Shown in pieces: positions 1-8,560 of a stretch of DNA of 64,000 nucleotides. The notes beneath the pieces are model-generated. The model saw only the letters and a program-made list of their open reading frames with translations. It was not told the DNA's origin and searched no databases. The stretch spans positions 86,882 through 150,881 of the forward strand of contig JAUYRZ010000117.1 of NCBI GenBank assembly GCA_030695565.1, written 5' to 3'. Position numbers and translations under genes: made by a program. Numbering within the stretch: position 1 is the first letter of the stretch; each line of letters starts with the position of its first letter. The DNA comes from Archangium sp. Its GTDB lineage: Bacteria > Myxococcota > Myxococcia > Myxococcales > Myxococcaceae.

Positions 1-888
1 GAACTTCTTGTCCGGTGGAGGGATGTTCGCCCCAGAGCCCTTCAGCAGATCGACCGCGAGCTGCCGAACCGAGGTGGCACGCAGCCGCGGCGTTCCCTCG
101 AACTGCGCCTGTACCGCCCGGGCGAGCGCGTCGGTGAAGCAGAGATAGAGCGTGGTCTGGCCGGCTGCGGCTCGTCGGCGGCAGAGTTCGGTAGCAACCA
201 GAGTCTTTCCGCTCCCTGCGGGGCCCTCGACGAGTGCGCGAGCCGTGCCGCCAGCGAGCTCGAGGAGCTGGTACTGCTTCGTGTCGAGCGCGACCGAGCG
301 CTCCACCGATTCGTCGACGCGATCACCGAGGTTCACCGACGGGACCCATGAGTCGCCCCAGAGGGACTTCAGCTGCTCGAGCCACTTCCGGCTCTGCGGC
401 ACGCGCATCGCAGGCACTGCCAGGCGGAAGACTTCAGGGAGCACGGACTCGAGATGCGGCAGCTCGCGTCGTCCCAGCACCAGCCCGCGCAGATCGCCGT
501 TCGACGGCGCAGCGGAGAAGTCGCAATCGGGGAACACACAGGCGACGCCAAATGGGGGCGTTTCGCAACCGGCGCGTTTGAGTTCCTCGATGAGGTGCTT
601 CACGAAGCCCAGCGCCTGGTCGCGCGGGGCCTGGCTCATTGGCTTCCCGTTCTGTGACCAGCGGCCATCGCGCAGCTCGATGTTCCCGCCCTTCACCTCG
701 AGCACCAGCAGGCCCGCCGATGGATCAGCGATGACGAAGTCGCCTTCTCCCTCCCACCCCTCTTTCGAGCGGAGGCGCAGAGAATGGAAGGCGGTCCACG
801 AGAGCGCCGCCTTCGACAGCGCCGCGTAGAGAGTGAGTTCGGCGTGGCTGTGCGTCGGCCGGGGCTGTGCTTGCGGGAAGAGTCGCAT
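1..888 (-). CDS. NERD-domain helicase, 3' end beyond window
   Basis: The frame is open from the ATG at 888 to the window edge (296 codons), so the C-terminal part is missing. The N-terminal region resembles the NERD nuclease-related domain: GEGDFVIADP at residues 47-56 followed by LEVKGG at 63-68, which gives the D..E-x-K type core. Further on, KQYQLLEL precedes a P-loop GPAGSGKT at 222-229, the start of a UvrD/Rep-type superfamily 1 helicase. NERD-helicase fusions are a known architecture, often in mobile or defence DNA. Coupling of unwinding to cleavage is inferred here, and helicase motifs II-VI cannot be checked. The gene follows the lipoprotein gene at 922-1593 by 33 bases on the same strand, so the two may be co-transcribed. 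Confidence 0.85.
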   Translation of the reverse strand, partial: MRLFPQAQPRPTHSHAELTLYAALSKAALSWTAFHSLRLRSKEGWEGEGDFVIADPSAGLLVLEVKGGNIELRDGRWSQNGKPMSQAPRDQALGFVKHLIEELKRAGCETPPFGVACVFPDCDFSAAPSNGDLRGLVLGRRELPHLESVLPEVFRLAVPAMRVPQSRKWLEQLKSLWGDSWVPSVNLGDRVDESVERSVALDTKQYQLLELAGGTARALVEGPAGSGKTLVATELCRRRAAAGQTTLYLCFTDALARAVQAQFEGTPRLRATSVRQLAVDLLKGSGANIPPPDKKF

Positions 889-921
889 CGAACAGCCCGA
901 ATGTCGCACAGGCGCGACCGC

Positions 922-1593
922 CTACTGACGTCTCATCGCGACCGTCATCGTCTGGAGTCCTCCGCTGGGTTGAAGGGTGAAGCTTCCGGCAGCGAAGTCG
1001 GCTTCGGTCAGGGTCACCCGGAGCGAGCCGGTGATTGAGTCATCGCTGACGGCATCGATGTCGAAGACCTGGAAGGTCCAACCGGCACGGAGAAGATCCT
1101 TCGCCTTGGCGGAGCACCCTCCGGTGCTCCAGGTGGGTTGGTAGGTGTTTGACGCTTCCGGAGTACTCGTCGCGGCCGTCATGTCACCACAGGTCATGAA
1201 GACCCGAGGGTCGGGCGCTGACCCGTCTCCGTCCCAGCTGGTGCCGTTGTTATTCGCAGCGAGCCGCGCAGAGGTCGGCTGCACGACCCACGTCGACTCG
1301 GGATCGACGCCGCAGCTTTGATCGACGCGGCAGATTTGGTTGGCCGTGCAAGAGGCGCAGCTGGCGCCTGACTTGCCGCAGCCCGCAGCGGTGGAGCCCG
1401 GCTGGCAGCTTCCGTTAAAGCAGCAGCCCGAGCAGTTCTGCGGGCCACAGCTGGCGGCGGCTCCCCCTCCTCCTCCTCCGCCACCCGTACCAGCGAAGCC
1501 GCCCCCGGCTCCTCCTCCTGTTCCCGTCGACAGCCCCTCACCACACGCCATCAACACCCCAGCCATCATCGCCACCGTTGCCAACCGATTCAT
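922..1593 (-). CDS. Cys-rich, Gly-linker lipoprotein of unknown function
   Basis: This 223-residue protein has a lipoprotein signal peptide with lipobox VLMAC (lipidated Cys17). A low-complexity Gly/Ala linker of about 25 residues follows, then a compact Cys cluster (about residues 49-95, with CSGCCFNGSC and CASCTANQIC), then a Cys-poor C-terminal domain of about 120 residues that I do not recognise. A strong AAGGAGG ribosome site sits just before the ATG, which fixes the start. It should be anchored to the outer or inner membrane facing the periplasm or cell surface. The architecture (lipid anchor, flexible linker, Cys knot, beta-rich domain) is typical of myxobacterial surface lipoproteins. 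It reads towards the NERD helicase gene 33 bases away. Confidence 0.85.
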   Translation of the reverse strand: MNRLATVAMMAGVLMACGEGLSTGTGGGAGGGFAGTGGGGGGGGAAASCGPQNCSGCCFNGSCQPGSTAAGCGKSGASCASCTANQICRVDQSCGVDPESTWVVQPTSARLAANNNGTSWDGDGSAPDPRVFMTCGDMTAATSTPEASNTYQPTWSTGGCSAKAKDLLRAGWTFQVFDIDAVSDDSITGSLRVTLTEADFAAGSFTLQPSGGLQTMTVAMRRQ

Positions 1594-1736
1594 GTTGCCT
1601 CCTTGAGAGAGACCCCAGCATCGAGTCTCGCTGTGACGTCTGGGGTCAGTGCGAACCGAGGACCAAGGCGAGCGCCATCGTGACCTGAAGTGTCAGAGCG
1701 TCGTGCGTTCATGGCCTCCAACGATCGGAGACGACC

Positions 1737-2297
1737 ATGAGATGGATCCTGATGTTTGCGATGGGGCTGGTGGTGCTGGCGGGCTGCGGGGGGGAGTCCC
1801 GGTGCAATGGGGTCACCTGCTCCGGTCACGGCGTGTGCGCGGTAAGTGCGGGGGCACCGCTGTGCGCCTGCAATGCGGGCTTCACCGCGAGCGGATTGAG
1901 CTGCGTCGCGGAGGCCTCGCGCTGCGTGGGCGTCGGTGCAACGTGCAACTCCAACGGTGACTGCTGCACCTTCGAGCAAGGCACCGGTTTCTGTGTGAGC
2001 GGTCGCTGCGCTGACTCCTGCACGAGCAACGGTCAATGCAACAGCGGCTGCTGCGCGCCCCTCGTCAGCGGTGAGCGTGCGTGCTCCTCGCCCAGTCAGT
2101 GCTCCTCGAGTTGCCGCGCCGTCAACTCGAGCTGCACCAGCAACGGCAATTGCTGCAATTTCCTCTCTGGGTCGGGTTTCTGCGTCAATGGTTTCTGTGC
2201 TGACACGTGTGCTCGCAACAGCGAGTGCGCCAGCAATTGCTGCGCGCCGTTGGTCGGCGGCGGCTCGACCTGTGCGAACAGGAGTTCCTGCCCATGA
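1737..2297 (+). CDS. Small Cys-rich EGF-like lipoprotein
   Basis: This 186-residue protein has a lipoprotein signal peptide (lipobox VLAGC, Cys17). The mature part begins with an EGF-like stretch (CSGHGVCAV, then CACNAGF). Two copies of a Cys-rich unit follow, each with a CNSNGDCC/CTSNGNCC-type half, a GTGFCVSGRC/GSGFCVNGFC-type half and a CCAPLV ending. The internal repeat points to duplication of a disulfide-bonded module. GGAG at about 1726 supports the ATG at 1737. The stop codon overlaps the ATG of the next gene (ATGA at 2294), so translation is probably coupled. The function is unknown; surface or periplasmic location is inferred from the signal. Confidence 0.85.
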   Translation: MRWILMFAMGLVVLAGCGGESRCNGVTCSGHGVCAVSAGAPLCACNAGFTASGLSCVAEASRCVGVGATCNSNGDCCTFEQGTGFCVSGRCADSCTSNGQCNSGCCAPLVSGERACSSPSQCSSSCRAVNSSCTSNGNCCNFLSGSGFCVNGFCADTCARNSECASNCCAPLVGGGSTCANRSSCP

Positions 2298-2596
2298 GGT
2301 GGCTCGTCGCTGCGTGCTTCGTCTCCGTCGCGGTGGCCGGGCTCACCCGAGATTCGGCTTCGCCGCCCTCGTCGACCGAGGCAACCCGCCGAGAGGTCGT
2401 GCTCGCTCCAGCGCCTGAGAATGACCTCTCAGAGACCCACGTCGCGCCAGACGAACCCGCGGGTCAGCGCACCCGCGTCTTTTCTGTCCTCTCGATCGCA
2501 AAGGCGACAGGGTCCACGGCGCAACAGCACTTCGAGCGCGAACTGGATCCTGACGCAGGCGCCGAGGAGTTCACGGCCACGGGCTCACCTCCGTGA
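2294..2596 (+). CDS. Small exported protein of unknown function
   Basis: The ATG at 2294 overlaps the stop of the preceding lipoprotein gene (ATGA), which favours this start over an upstream one in the same frame. The product is about 100 residues. It starts with a short signal-peptide-like segment (MRWLVAACFVSVAVAG) and continues as a charged, Pro/Glu-rich, probably disordered region with no Cys and no recognised domain. Periplasmic export is inferred. The gene belongs to the tightly packed plus-strand group 1737-3759. No function is proposed. Confidence 0.6.
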   Translation: MRWLVAACFVSVAVAGLTRDSASPPSSTEATRREVVLAPAPENDLSETHVAPDEPAGQRTRVFSVLSIAKATGSTAQQHFERELDPDAGAEEFTATGSPP

Positions 2597-2674
2597 CTGC
2601 TGTGACCCTCGTTGTCAGAGGCCGGTTGGAGACTTCATCCCTCGGGCGCTTCGCCCGCCGCAAGGGAGGGCGTG

Positions 2675-3472
2675 ATGGTGCTTTCGATGGTGGTGAGTAT
2701 CTGGCTTTGTCAGGTGCCTGGCTGCGCGAAGGATACCGACTGCAAAGGCGATCGGATCTGCGAGGCCGGTGGCTGTGTCGCCCCGTCGGCAGGTGCGCTC
2801 CCGCAGGCTCCGCCGCCAGTTGCGCCTGCGACGGACGCCGCAGTCCCTCCTCCGATGCCCCCTTCCGCCGACTCGTACCCTCGTGTCATTCGGCATGACG
2901 GCCTCACCTGTGTACAGACGCTCGAAGCCGATGGTCACGTTGAGGAGTCCTGTCGACGCGCGGGTCCGGCGCCGCGACCTCGCCCCCTGCCAGCGCGTGA
3001 GGTTGAAGACAGCCCACCGGCGCGGCCCGACGAGCCGGTTTCCCGATTCGTCGCGTCGTTTCTGCTGCGCGGAGGAATGCTGGCGGGCTTGGCGAGCCGT
3101 GCGAGCATTGTGCTGCCTGAGGTGGGCGGGTCCATCGCCCTGGGTGCGCGATTCCGGTCGGGTGTGGGAGTGACCGGACTCGGAAGCTTGAGCGTCGGCG
3201 TCTTCCCGAACGGAGCCTTCGTCATCGGCACGCTCGCGCCCGCGCTCCGCTTCGGAGATCGCTCACACTTCCTGCTGGGACTCGGACCTTCCGTCGTGGC
3301 CTTCAGCGTGACTGGAGGCGGAAGCGGGAGCGGCGTCGCTGGCTCCTTGATCGCGGAGGGGGTGTTCGCAGTGGCCCGGGCCTTTGCCCTCACCATTTAC
3401 TCGGCCATCCACGTCGACGCGAGCGGGGTGGTCTTTTCGCTCGGCGCGGGGTTCGGCTTCGGAGCATTCTGA
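2675..3472 (+). CDS. Exported protein with Cys-rich head and Gly-rich beta domain
   Basis: The ATG at 2675 is preceded by AGGGAGG at the right distance and starts a hydrophobic segment (MVLSMVVSIWLC), so I prefer it to upstream in-frame starts. The product is about 265 residues. Parts in order: signal/anchor segment, a short Cys motif (CAKDTDCKGDRICEAGGC), a Pro/Ala-rich linker, another short Cys-containing region, and a C-terminal Gly-rich region of about 140 residues. That last region is dominated by alternating hydrophobic residues and resembles a small outer-membrane beta-barrel or barrel-like domain. It ends in Phe, as many barrel proteins do. Its stop shares one base with the ATG of the regulator gene at 3472. 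Confidence 0.65.
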   Translation: MVLSMVVSIWLCQVPGCAKDTDCKGDRICEAGGCVAPSAGALPQAPPPVAPATDAAVPPPMPPSADSYPRVIRHDGLTCVQTLEADGHVEESCRRAGPAPRPRPLPAREVEDSPPARPDEPVSRFVASFLLRGGMLAGLASRASIVLPEVGGSIALGARFRSGVGVTGLGSLSVGVFPNGAFVIGTLAPALRFGDRSHFLLGLGPSVVAFSVTGGGSGSGVAGSLIAEGVFAVARAFALTIYSAIHVDASGVVFSLGAGFGFGAF

Positions 3473-3759
3473 TGGAGCCCACGCGTCCAGTTCGCCGCGG
3501 GCGCAACGATCAACTGGTGCGAGTTCTGCAGTTACTCAGCGACCTCGCCCGTCCCGGTGGGCGTGACCTCTACGAATTGGCGTCACGTCATCAGACGACC
3601 ACCCGCACCATTCGCCGCGATCTCGATGCACTCTCGTGTGCCGGGATTGCCCTCAAGCGAGAGGCAGGGGAGGGGAGTCGGCTGCGGTGGTCTCTCGACC
3701 TGGAATCTCCTCGTGCCAGAGAGCTTGCGCGCATCGCCCGGATCACTTGTGGCGACTGA
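3472..3759 (+). CDS. Helix-turn-helix regulator, DeoR/WYL-type N-domain only
   Basis: This 95-residue protein matches the winged helix-turn-helix that opens DeoR- and WYL-type regulators: RVLQLLSDLARPGGRDLYEL, then TTTRTIRRDLDAL (recognition helix), then GIALKRE. Family members usually go on to a WYL or sugar-binding domain of 200 or more residues. Here the protein stops about 30 residues after the wing, so it is a stand-alone DNA-binding domain. The ATG overlaps the stop of the preceding gene (TGATG), so it is probably co-translated with the exported proteins upstream and may control that operon. Autoregulation is an inference. Confidence 0.7.
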   Translation: MEPTRPVRRGRNDQLVRVLQLLSDLARPGGRDLYELASRHQTTTRTIRRDLDALSCAGIALKREAGEGSRLRWSLDLESPRARELARIARITCGD

Positions 3760-3768
3760 GCACCGCGG

Positions 3769-3954
3769 TCATCGCGCGAGCATGCCCAAGCCGCCGAAGA
3801 GCGCCGCGAGGGCCAGCCCGACACCGAAGAAAATGAACGACAGAATGAAGGTGGCAGGAATTGATGCGAGGGCGAGCTTGATGAGCAGGCCCACCAGATC
3901 CATGAAGGGGATATCGACACCAGACACGACGACCGGATTCTCGTTTTCGTTCAT
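3769..3954 (-). CDS. Small membrane protein
   Basis: About 61 residues from the ATG at 3954; a GTG three codons upstream is also possible. A short polar N-terminus (MNENENP) is followed by about 40 residues forming one or two membrane helices (LVGLLIKLALASIPATFIL, then FIFFGVGLALAALFGGLGML). No catalytic motif or named family is visible. It converges on the small regulator gene, 9 bases apart. Inner-membrane location follows from hydrophobicity; no function is proposed. Confidence 0.55.
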   Translation of the reverse strand: MNENENPVVVSGVDIPFMDLVGLLIKLALASIPATFILSFIFFGVGLALAALFGGLGMLAR

Positions 3955-4045
3955 GGTTGCCACTTGAGCTCAGCACTGTGACGTCGAAGGTCACGCAGGT
4001 CGCGACTCGGCCAAGACGATCCAATCTCGCGAGCAGGAAGGTCAA

Positions 4046-4855
4046 ATGATCGAAGATCCCCGGCCGACGTTGTCGAACACGTCCGACGCCCTCACGCTCG
4101 AGTTCCGCTGGCTCAGCGAACTGACGAAGGAGACCTCTCAGCTCAGGGCAACGCAGCACTACCGGGATTGGCTCAACGCCACCGCGGACCACTGGGAGTA
4201 CACGCCCTTCAATCGCGCCCTCATCGCCGTTCAGAAGCGCGATGCCGTGCGTGTCGCGGGACGGAAGGCGTGGGAGGCGCGAGGACGCACGGTCCGTGCG
4301 AACGCGAAGCCCATCACAATCCTCGCGCCCAGTACTGGTCGACGCTTCGTCGGGGTCGTTGTCTACGACCTTGCGGACACCGACGGCCCTTCGCTCAAGA
4401 TCGACGAGTGGGCGGCGAAGGGGCCGAGTAGCCACCTTGCTGCTGCCCGTGCGGCCGCGGGGAAGCTTCGCATCGAGCTCAAGCACGTTGCTCCTCGGCG
4501 CGGATCCACAGGCGCTGCTCGGCCTGGTCGCGTCGTCGAGATCAATCGAGGGCTTCCAGCGGCAGAGGAGGTCGCGACCCTTTCCCATGAGTACGGGCAC
4601 GTCCTCCTCGATCATCTCGAGGAACGGAAGGAAGTCCCCCACGATCTCAGAGAAGGAGAGGCCGAAGCCGTCGCCTACATCGTGCTCCGTTCACTTGGCG
4701 TGCGTTCGAAGGCGCCCGAGTACCTCCTCTTTCACGGCGTCACTCCGATGAAGCTCCGCAGTACGTTCAAGCTCATCGGAGACGTCGCGCATCGGATTTC
4801 CGGCGCGATCCTCGGGCGGAAGAAGCGCCGCGAGGCGGCCGAGACGACACGGTGA
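4046..4855 (+). CDS. ArdC-like protein with HExxH metallopeptidase domain
   Basis: A 269-residue protein with two parts. Residues about 20-125 resemble the ssDNA-binding domain of antirestriction ArdC proteins: HYRDWLNATADHWEYTPFN, then VAGRKAWEARGRTVR, then ITILAP. Residues about 165-225 are a zincin: HEYGH at 181-185 with a further His190, and the downstream EGEAEAVAYIV that supplies the third zinc ligand in ImmA/IrrE and ArdC-type peptidases. ArdC proteins are carried by plasmids and other mobile elements. This copy has no obvious conjugation neighbours in the window. A role in protecting or processing incoming DNA, or in cleaving a repressor, is inferred. The ATG at 4046 follows an AGGAAGG-like site. 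Confidence 0.8.
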   Translation: MIEDPRPTLSNTSDALTLEFRWLSELTKETSQLRATQHYRDWLNATADHWEYTPFNRALIAVQKRDAVRVAGRKAWEARGRTVRANAKPITILAPSTGRRFVGVVVYDLADTDGPSLKIDEWAAKGPSSHLAAARAAAGKLRIELKHVAPRRGSTGAARPGRVVEINRGLPAAEEVATLSHEYGHVLLDHLEERKEVPHDLREGEAEAVAYIVLRSLGVRSKAPEYLLFHGVTPMKLRSTFKLIGDVAHRISGAILGRKKRREAAETTR

Positions 4856-4940
4856 CGACTGAGGACACTGAACCAAAGGTCCCGTCGCATCGATGTGATG
4901 GGCAGTAGGCTCACGAAGCGAACAGCCGAGGGGACAAAAT

Positions 4941-6224
4941 ATGCGAGTGGCGTTGGTTGTTGTGATGGTGGTGTTGACCTCGTGTCAAAGCCCCAAAGGC
5001 GACACTGGACCGCAAGGCCCGAAGGGCGACCAGGGGCCGGCCGGATCCACGGGCCCGCAGGGACAGACAGGCGCCCAAGGCCTCGCGGGAAATCAAGGGT
5101 CGACCGGGCCACAAGGATCTGACGGCACTCAAGGGGCCGCGGGAGCCCAGGGGACCCCGGGCGCGAAGGGGCTCGTCTGGCGTGGAGCTTGGGCCCCGGC
5201 CGCTACCTACTTCGAGGACAACGCGGTCGAGCATGGAGGCTCCGCCTTCATCGCTCTGGCGACCTCCACTGGAAGCGCGCCGCCGAGTTCCGCGTGGCAG
5301 CTGCTGGCGGCTGCGGGCGCACCCGGCGCTGCGGGTTCTGCAGGTCCAGCAGGTGCGATCGGTCTGCAGGGGCCGCAAGGACCGAACGGTTCCTCCGTCT
5401 TGACCACGGCCCTGCCGACGGGCCACTCAACGTGCCTTTATGGGGGCGCCGAGTTCAGCGCCGCCAACGCGACGAGCTACGCATGCAACGGCGGCCCCGG
5501 AGTCTCAGTTTCAGCCCTCCAACTTGCGCCGGGATCCGATGCCGCCTGCCCCGCAGGTGGGACGAAGTTCACAACCGGAAGCACCGTGACGTACGCCTGC
5601 AATGCACCGCCGACGGGCCCATGCGGGGTCAATCAGATGCTGTGCGGAACCACCTGCCGCAGTCTCCTCGCAGACCCTTCGAACTGCGGCGCCTGCGGCA
5701 ATGCGTGCGCCTCGAGAACGTGCATGAACGGCCTTTGCGCGAAGCTCGTTTTTGCGACCAAGCAGACGTACTCCGGCGCGCTTGGGGGCGTGGCTGGTGG
5801 CAATGCAAAGTGTCAGGCCGCCGCAGCAACAGCAGGTTTGAGCGGCACCTATCTCGCGTGGCTCTCGGACGCGCAGGGTAACTCACCCGCCGCAAACTTC
5901 ACTCGCTCGCAAACGCCCTACGTTCTCTCGAACGGCTCGATCATCGCTGCCAACTGGAGCGCGCTGCTCGCCTCTGCCACGGTGCCACACACTTCTGACC
6001 TTGGGCTCGACGAGTACGGGTTTTGGCCGTCGGGGCTTCGCGTGTGGACGGGAACGAATTCGGGAGGACTCCCCCAGAACCTCATCGCCTTCAACTGCGA
6101 CAACTGGAGCAGCACCAGCGGCAACGGGTACACCGGCGAGTGGGGCTCGATAAACGCATCGTGGACGCAGGCCGGAGGGATGCCGTGCTCGTCATTGCTT
6201 CCACTCTATTGCTTCGAACAGTGA
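4941..6224 (+). CDS. Collagen-repeat lipoprotein with DUF1554-like domain
   Basis: A 427-residue lipoprotein (lipobox VLTSC, Cys15). Residues about 17-75 are continuous collagen-type G-x-y triplets, many of them GPQ or GAQ. A short insert ([20 protein letters not shown]) resembles carbohydrate-binding/tail-fibre 'WxxGxxY' modules. More G-x-y triplets follow, then two similar Cys pairs (about 160-220), a [18 protein letters not shown] motif typical of myxobacterial surface proteins, and a C-terminal domain of about 160 residues. That domain matches the DUF1554 pattern: [35 protein letters not shown], and a YCFEQ end. Bacterial collagen-like proteins form trimeric stalks. I infer a surface stalk presenting a head domain. 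GAGGGGA precedes the ATG. The gene lies just left of tRNA-Phe. Confidence 0.85.
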   Translation: MRVALVVVMVVLTSCQSPKGDTGPQGPKGDQGPAGSTGPQGQTGAQGLAGNQGSTGPQGSDGTQGAAGAQGTPGAKGLVWRGAWAPAATYFEDNAVEHGGSAFIALATSTGSAPPSSAWQLLAAAGAPGAAGSAGPAGAIGLQGPQGPNGSSVLTTALPTGHSTCLYGGAEFSAANATSYACNGGPGVSVSALQLAPGSDAACPAGGTKFTTGSTVTYACNAPPTGPCGVNQMLCGTTCRSLLADPSNCGACGNACASRTCMNGLCAKLVFATKQTYSGALGGVAGGNAKCQAAAATAGLSGTYLAWLSDAQGNSPAANFTRSQTPYVLSNGSIIAANWSALLASATVPHTSDLGLDEYGFWPSGLRVWTGTNSGGLPQNLIAFNCDNWSSTSGNGYTGEWGSINASWTQAGGMPCSSLLPLYCFEQ

Positions 6225-6333
6225 CGCCCTTCGTCGCGGCGGGCTGTGCCACAGGTGTGCCAGACGGGAGCGAAACGGGCTTCAAACAGTGGACTCAGTG
6301 GACACTACCCACGAGCTATCTGCTTGAAACGAG

Positions 6334-6406
6334 TGCCCAAGGCCGGAATCGAACCAGCGACACGGGGATTTTCAATCCCCTGCTCTACCAACTGAGCTAC
6401 TTGGGC
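6334..6406 (-). tRNA. tRNA-Phe (GAA)
   Basis: Read on the minus strand this is a 73-nt cloverleaf. The acceptor stem GCCCAAG pairs with CTTGGGC (6335-6341), with discriminator A at 6334. The D-arm contains AGCTCAGTTGGTAGAGC. The anticodon stem is GGGGA/TCCCC with loop TTGAAAA, so the anticodon is GAA (Phe). The T-arm contains GGTTCGATTCC. CCA is not encoded. The 3' end faces the accessory-looking genes at 1-6.2 kb. tRNA 3' ends are common integration sites, but I found no clear second copy of the 3' end in the window. Confidence 0.97.
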
Positions 6407-6454
6407 GTGACGAACGTGAAGCGGCGCGGGTTGTGCCCCACGTGTCCCACGTCG

Positions 6455-7180
6455 TCAAGAATGATCGAGACCTGACACCCCTTGAACCTCGGCTTTCGCG
6501 GCCGCCGTACCGTCCACCAGCTTGCCGTCTGCCATCAGCACCACCCGTCTGGCCCTCTTCATGATCCGGGGATCATGGGTGGAGAACAGGAAGGTCACCC
6601 CGCGGGACGCGTTCAGGCGCTCCATCAGCTGGAGGATCTGCTCGCTGGTCCCCGAGTCCAGGTTGGCCGTCGGTTCGTCGGCCAGCACGATCTCCGGCTG
6701 CGTCACCAGGGCCCTCGCGATGGCCACCCGCTGCCGTTGCCCCCCCGACAGCTCGTCGGGCCGGTGTTTGAGCACGCTGGTCAGGCCGACCTCCTCCGCC
6801 AGCAGCTCGACTCGCTTGCGCAGGGCCGTCCGGTCTTCCTTCCGCAACAGGCAGGGGAACTCGATGTTCTCCCGCACGTCGAGCACGGGGATCAAATTGA
6901 AGGACTGAAAGATGAACCCGATCTTCCGGTTCCTCAGCGCGGCCATGTCGTTGAAGTCGCGCCCCGCGAGTTCCTCGCCGTCGAGCTTGAAGCTGCCCGC
7001 GTCGGCCCGGTCCAGCAGACCGATGATGTTCAGCAGCGTGGTCTTGCCGCTCCCTGATGGACCCATCACCACCGTGAACTCTCCGGCCTCGACGTCGAGC
7101 TCCACTCCCCGGAGCGCAGGCACCGAGGTCCTCCCCAACTGGTACGACTTGGTGATGCCCTTCAAGCTGATCAACGCCAT
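6455..7180 (-). CDS. ABC transporter ATPase, LolD/MacB type
   Basis: A 241-residue ATP-binding subunit with every canonical motif: Walker A GPSGSGKT (40-47), Q-loop FQSFN at 91-95, signature LSGGQ (144-148), Walker B IVLADEP (164-170) and an H-loop STHD. The length and the DLNxM/AALRN region match the LolD/MacB/FtsE group, whose partners are FtsX-type permeases. Two such permeases sit upstream in the same operon (9351-11844). It is the last of five co-directional genes and lies 12 bases after the beta-barrel gene. The likely role is to power extraction or export of a lipid, lipoprotein or peptide from the inner membrane towards the outer membrane; the substrate is unknown. Confidence 0.92.
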   Translation of the reverse strand: MALISLKGITKSYQLGRTSVPALRGVELDVEAGEFTVVMGPSGSGKTTLLNIIGLLDRADAGSFKLDGEELAGRDFNDMAALRNRKIGFIFQSFNLIPVLDVRENIEFPCLLRKEDRTALRKRVELLAEEVGLTSVLKHRPDELSGGQRQRVAIARALVTQPEIVLADEPTANLDSGTSEQILQLMERLNASRGVTFLFSTHDPRIMKRARRVVLMADGKLVDGTAAAKAEVQGVSGLDHS

Positions 7181-7192
7181 GTGATCCTCCAG

Positions 7193-8554
7193 TCAGAAAA
7201 ATGCCCGCGCCTGCACCAGCACGCGGGTCTTGAACGGCGACAGGCTGAACTGCCCGTAGGTCTCATCGCCGACCTTCACGCCCAACTCCGGCACGCCCGC
7301 GAACGGCACGTAGAGCGCCACCGTCAGCTGCAGCCATTCCTTCGGCATCCACTGCACCTGCGGCACCAGCTGCATCGACAGATCCTCGAGCCCGATCAGC
7401 GCCGTCGCCGAGATCGTCCAGTCGTCCCAGAGCTGCGGCTTCGAGAACTGCAGCACCAGGTAGTGCCGCCGCAAGGCCTCGAGCGTGAACTTCTGCGGCG
7501 TGCCGGGGTCGGTCGTGCCTCCGAGGATCGCTTGCTGGGCCAGCGCTGGGTTCTGCAGAGACAAGCGCGCCAGCCGCTCGAAGCCCTTCGCGTCCTGGCC
7601 TTCGCCGTTGAAGTAGTACTCGGCGGCGAAGACCGCGTTGTCGTCGAACTGGTATCGCCCTCCGAAGAGCGCCCGCGCGTTGAGGAAGTCCGAGTCGAGG
7701 TACGGCCGGCTGATGATCGGCGTTCCCTGGAAGAGGCAGAGCGCAGGGGCGTTCACGCAGTCGGCGTTCGCGCTGACCCGCGCGGAGCCTGAGTACAGCA
7801 GCGCTTCTCCGTGCAGTTCGAGGTTGCCGAACACCCGCGACAACGAGAGGCCCGCTCGCGACTTGTTGCGGAACGCGTCGGCGTACAGGTTCGAGTAGCC
7901 GTAGATGAGGTTGATATCGATGTCCTTCACCAGCAGGTACAGCCGGCCGGTGAACACGAAGTGCGCTTCGTCATCTCGATCGTCGGCTGCGATGCCTCGC
8001 ACCACTTCGGCGGACGGCAGGTCGGGGTAGACGACGAGCGCAGTGGGCAGACCGGCGTACTGGCGGGTCGCTTTGCCTGCCACCACTGCAGAGAGCGCCA
8101 CCTTCTCGAAACCCCACTCGGCTTCGGCCAACCATGCACCCGCGCGTTGAAAGGTGGGATCGGTCGGATCCTTCGCCGGGTTCAGCAGGTCCGTCGGGTT
8201 GAAGGAGAGCCCTGCTCCCCAGACGATTCGCTTCTTGCCCACCAGCAGACGGAAGTGATCGGCCAACGGCAGGTCTGCGTAGAGCTCGGACAACACGACT
8301 TGCGGGCGGTACTGCGCGAGGTCTTTCTGCTCGCCTTGCAGCAGCCAGGCGCCTTGCCAGAAGAGAGAGGCGTCCGCGAAGAAGGTGACCTTCTCATGCG
8401 GGGTGAGTTTGACTTGAACGTTCGCTTCGGCGAGCTCGGTGAGCGCGGGCGTGCCGTCGAACTGCGTCCAGGCTCCCGTGGTGCGGGAGTCGACGTAGCC
8501 GGTCGTCGTCACCAGTGGGGATTGGGTCAGCAGGAGTAGCAGGACGGCGTTCAT
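7193..8554 (-). CDS. Outer-membrane beta-barrel protein (porin-like)
   Basis: About 453 residues from the ATG at 8554. An in-frame extension of 37 codons upstream runs through a palindromic repeat and is not credible. A short signal peptide (MNAVLLLLLTQ) is followed by many alternating hydrophobic strands with aromatic girdles, for example VTFFADASLFWQGAW, FRLLVGKKRIVWGAGLSFNP and FVFTGRLYLLVKDIDINLIY, and a terminal Phe-Phe. This is the pattern of a barrel of the DUF1302/alginate-export type. It lies between the LolA-like gene and the ATPase gene and is likely the outer-membrane endpoint of this export operon. The exact family is uncertain. Confidence 0.75.
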   Translation of the reverse strand: MNAVLLLLLTQSPLVTTTGYVDSRTTGAWTQFDGTPALTELAEANVQVKLTPHEKVTFFADASLFWQGAWLLQGEQKDLAQYRPQVVLSELYADLPLADHFRLLVGKKRIVWGAGLSFNPTDLLNPAKDPTDPTFQRAGAWLAEAEWGFEKVALSAVVAGKATRQYAGLPTALVVYPDLPSAEVVRGIAADDRDDEAHFVFTGRLYLLVKDIDINLIYGYSNLYADAFRNKSRAGLSLSRVFGNLELHGEALLYSGSARVSANADCVNAPALCLFQGTPIISRPYLDSDFLNARALFGGRYQFDDNAVFAAEYYFNGEGQDAKGFERLARLSLQNPALAQQAILGGTTDPGTPQKFTLEALRRHYLVLQFSKPQLWDDWTISATALIGLEDLSMQLVPQVQWMPKEWLQLTVALYVPFAGVPELGVKVGDETYGQFSLSPFKTRVLVQARAFF

Positions 8555-8560
8555 GGACAG

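Noticed and set aside
152..829. 225-codon plus-strand frame at the window start
   Set aside because: Ser/Arg/Pro-rich shadow of the NERD helicase gene, whose motifs are on the minus strand.
5073..5083. GCCCAAGGCC matching the 3' end of tRNA-Phe, considered as an att site
   Set aside because: Only 10 bases, and it lies inside the collagen-repeat coding region; too short and in the wrong place for an integration scar.
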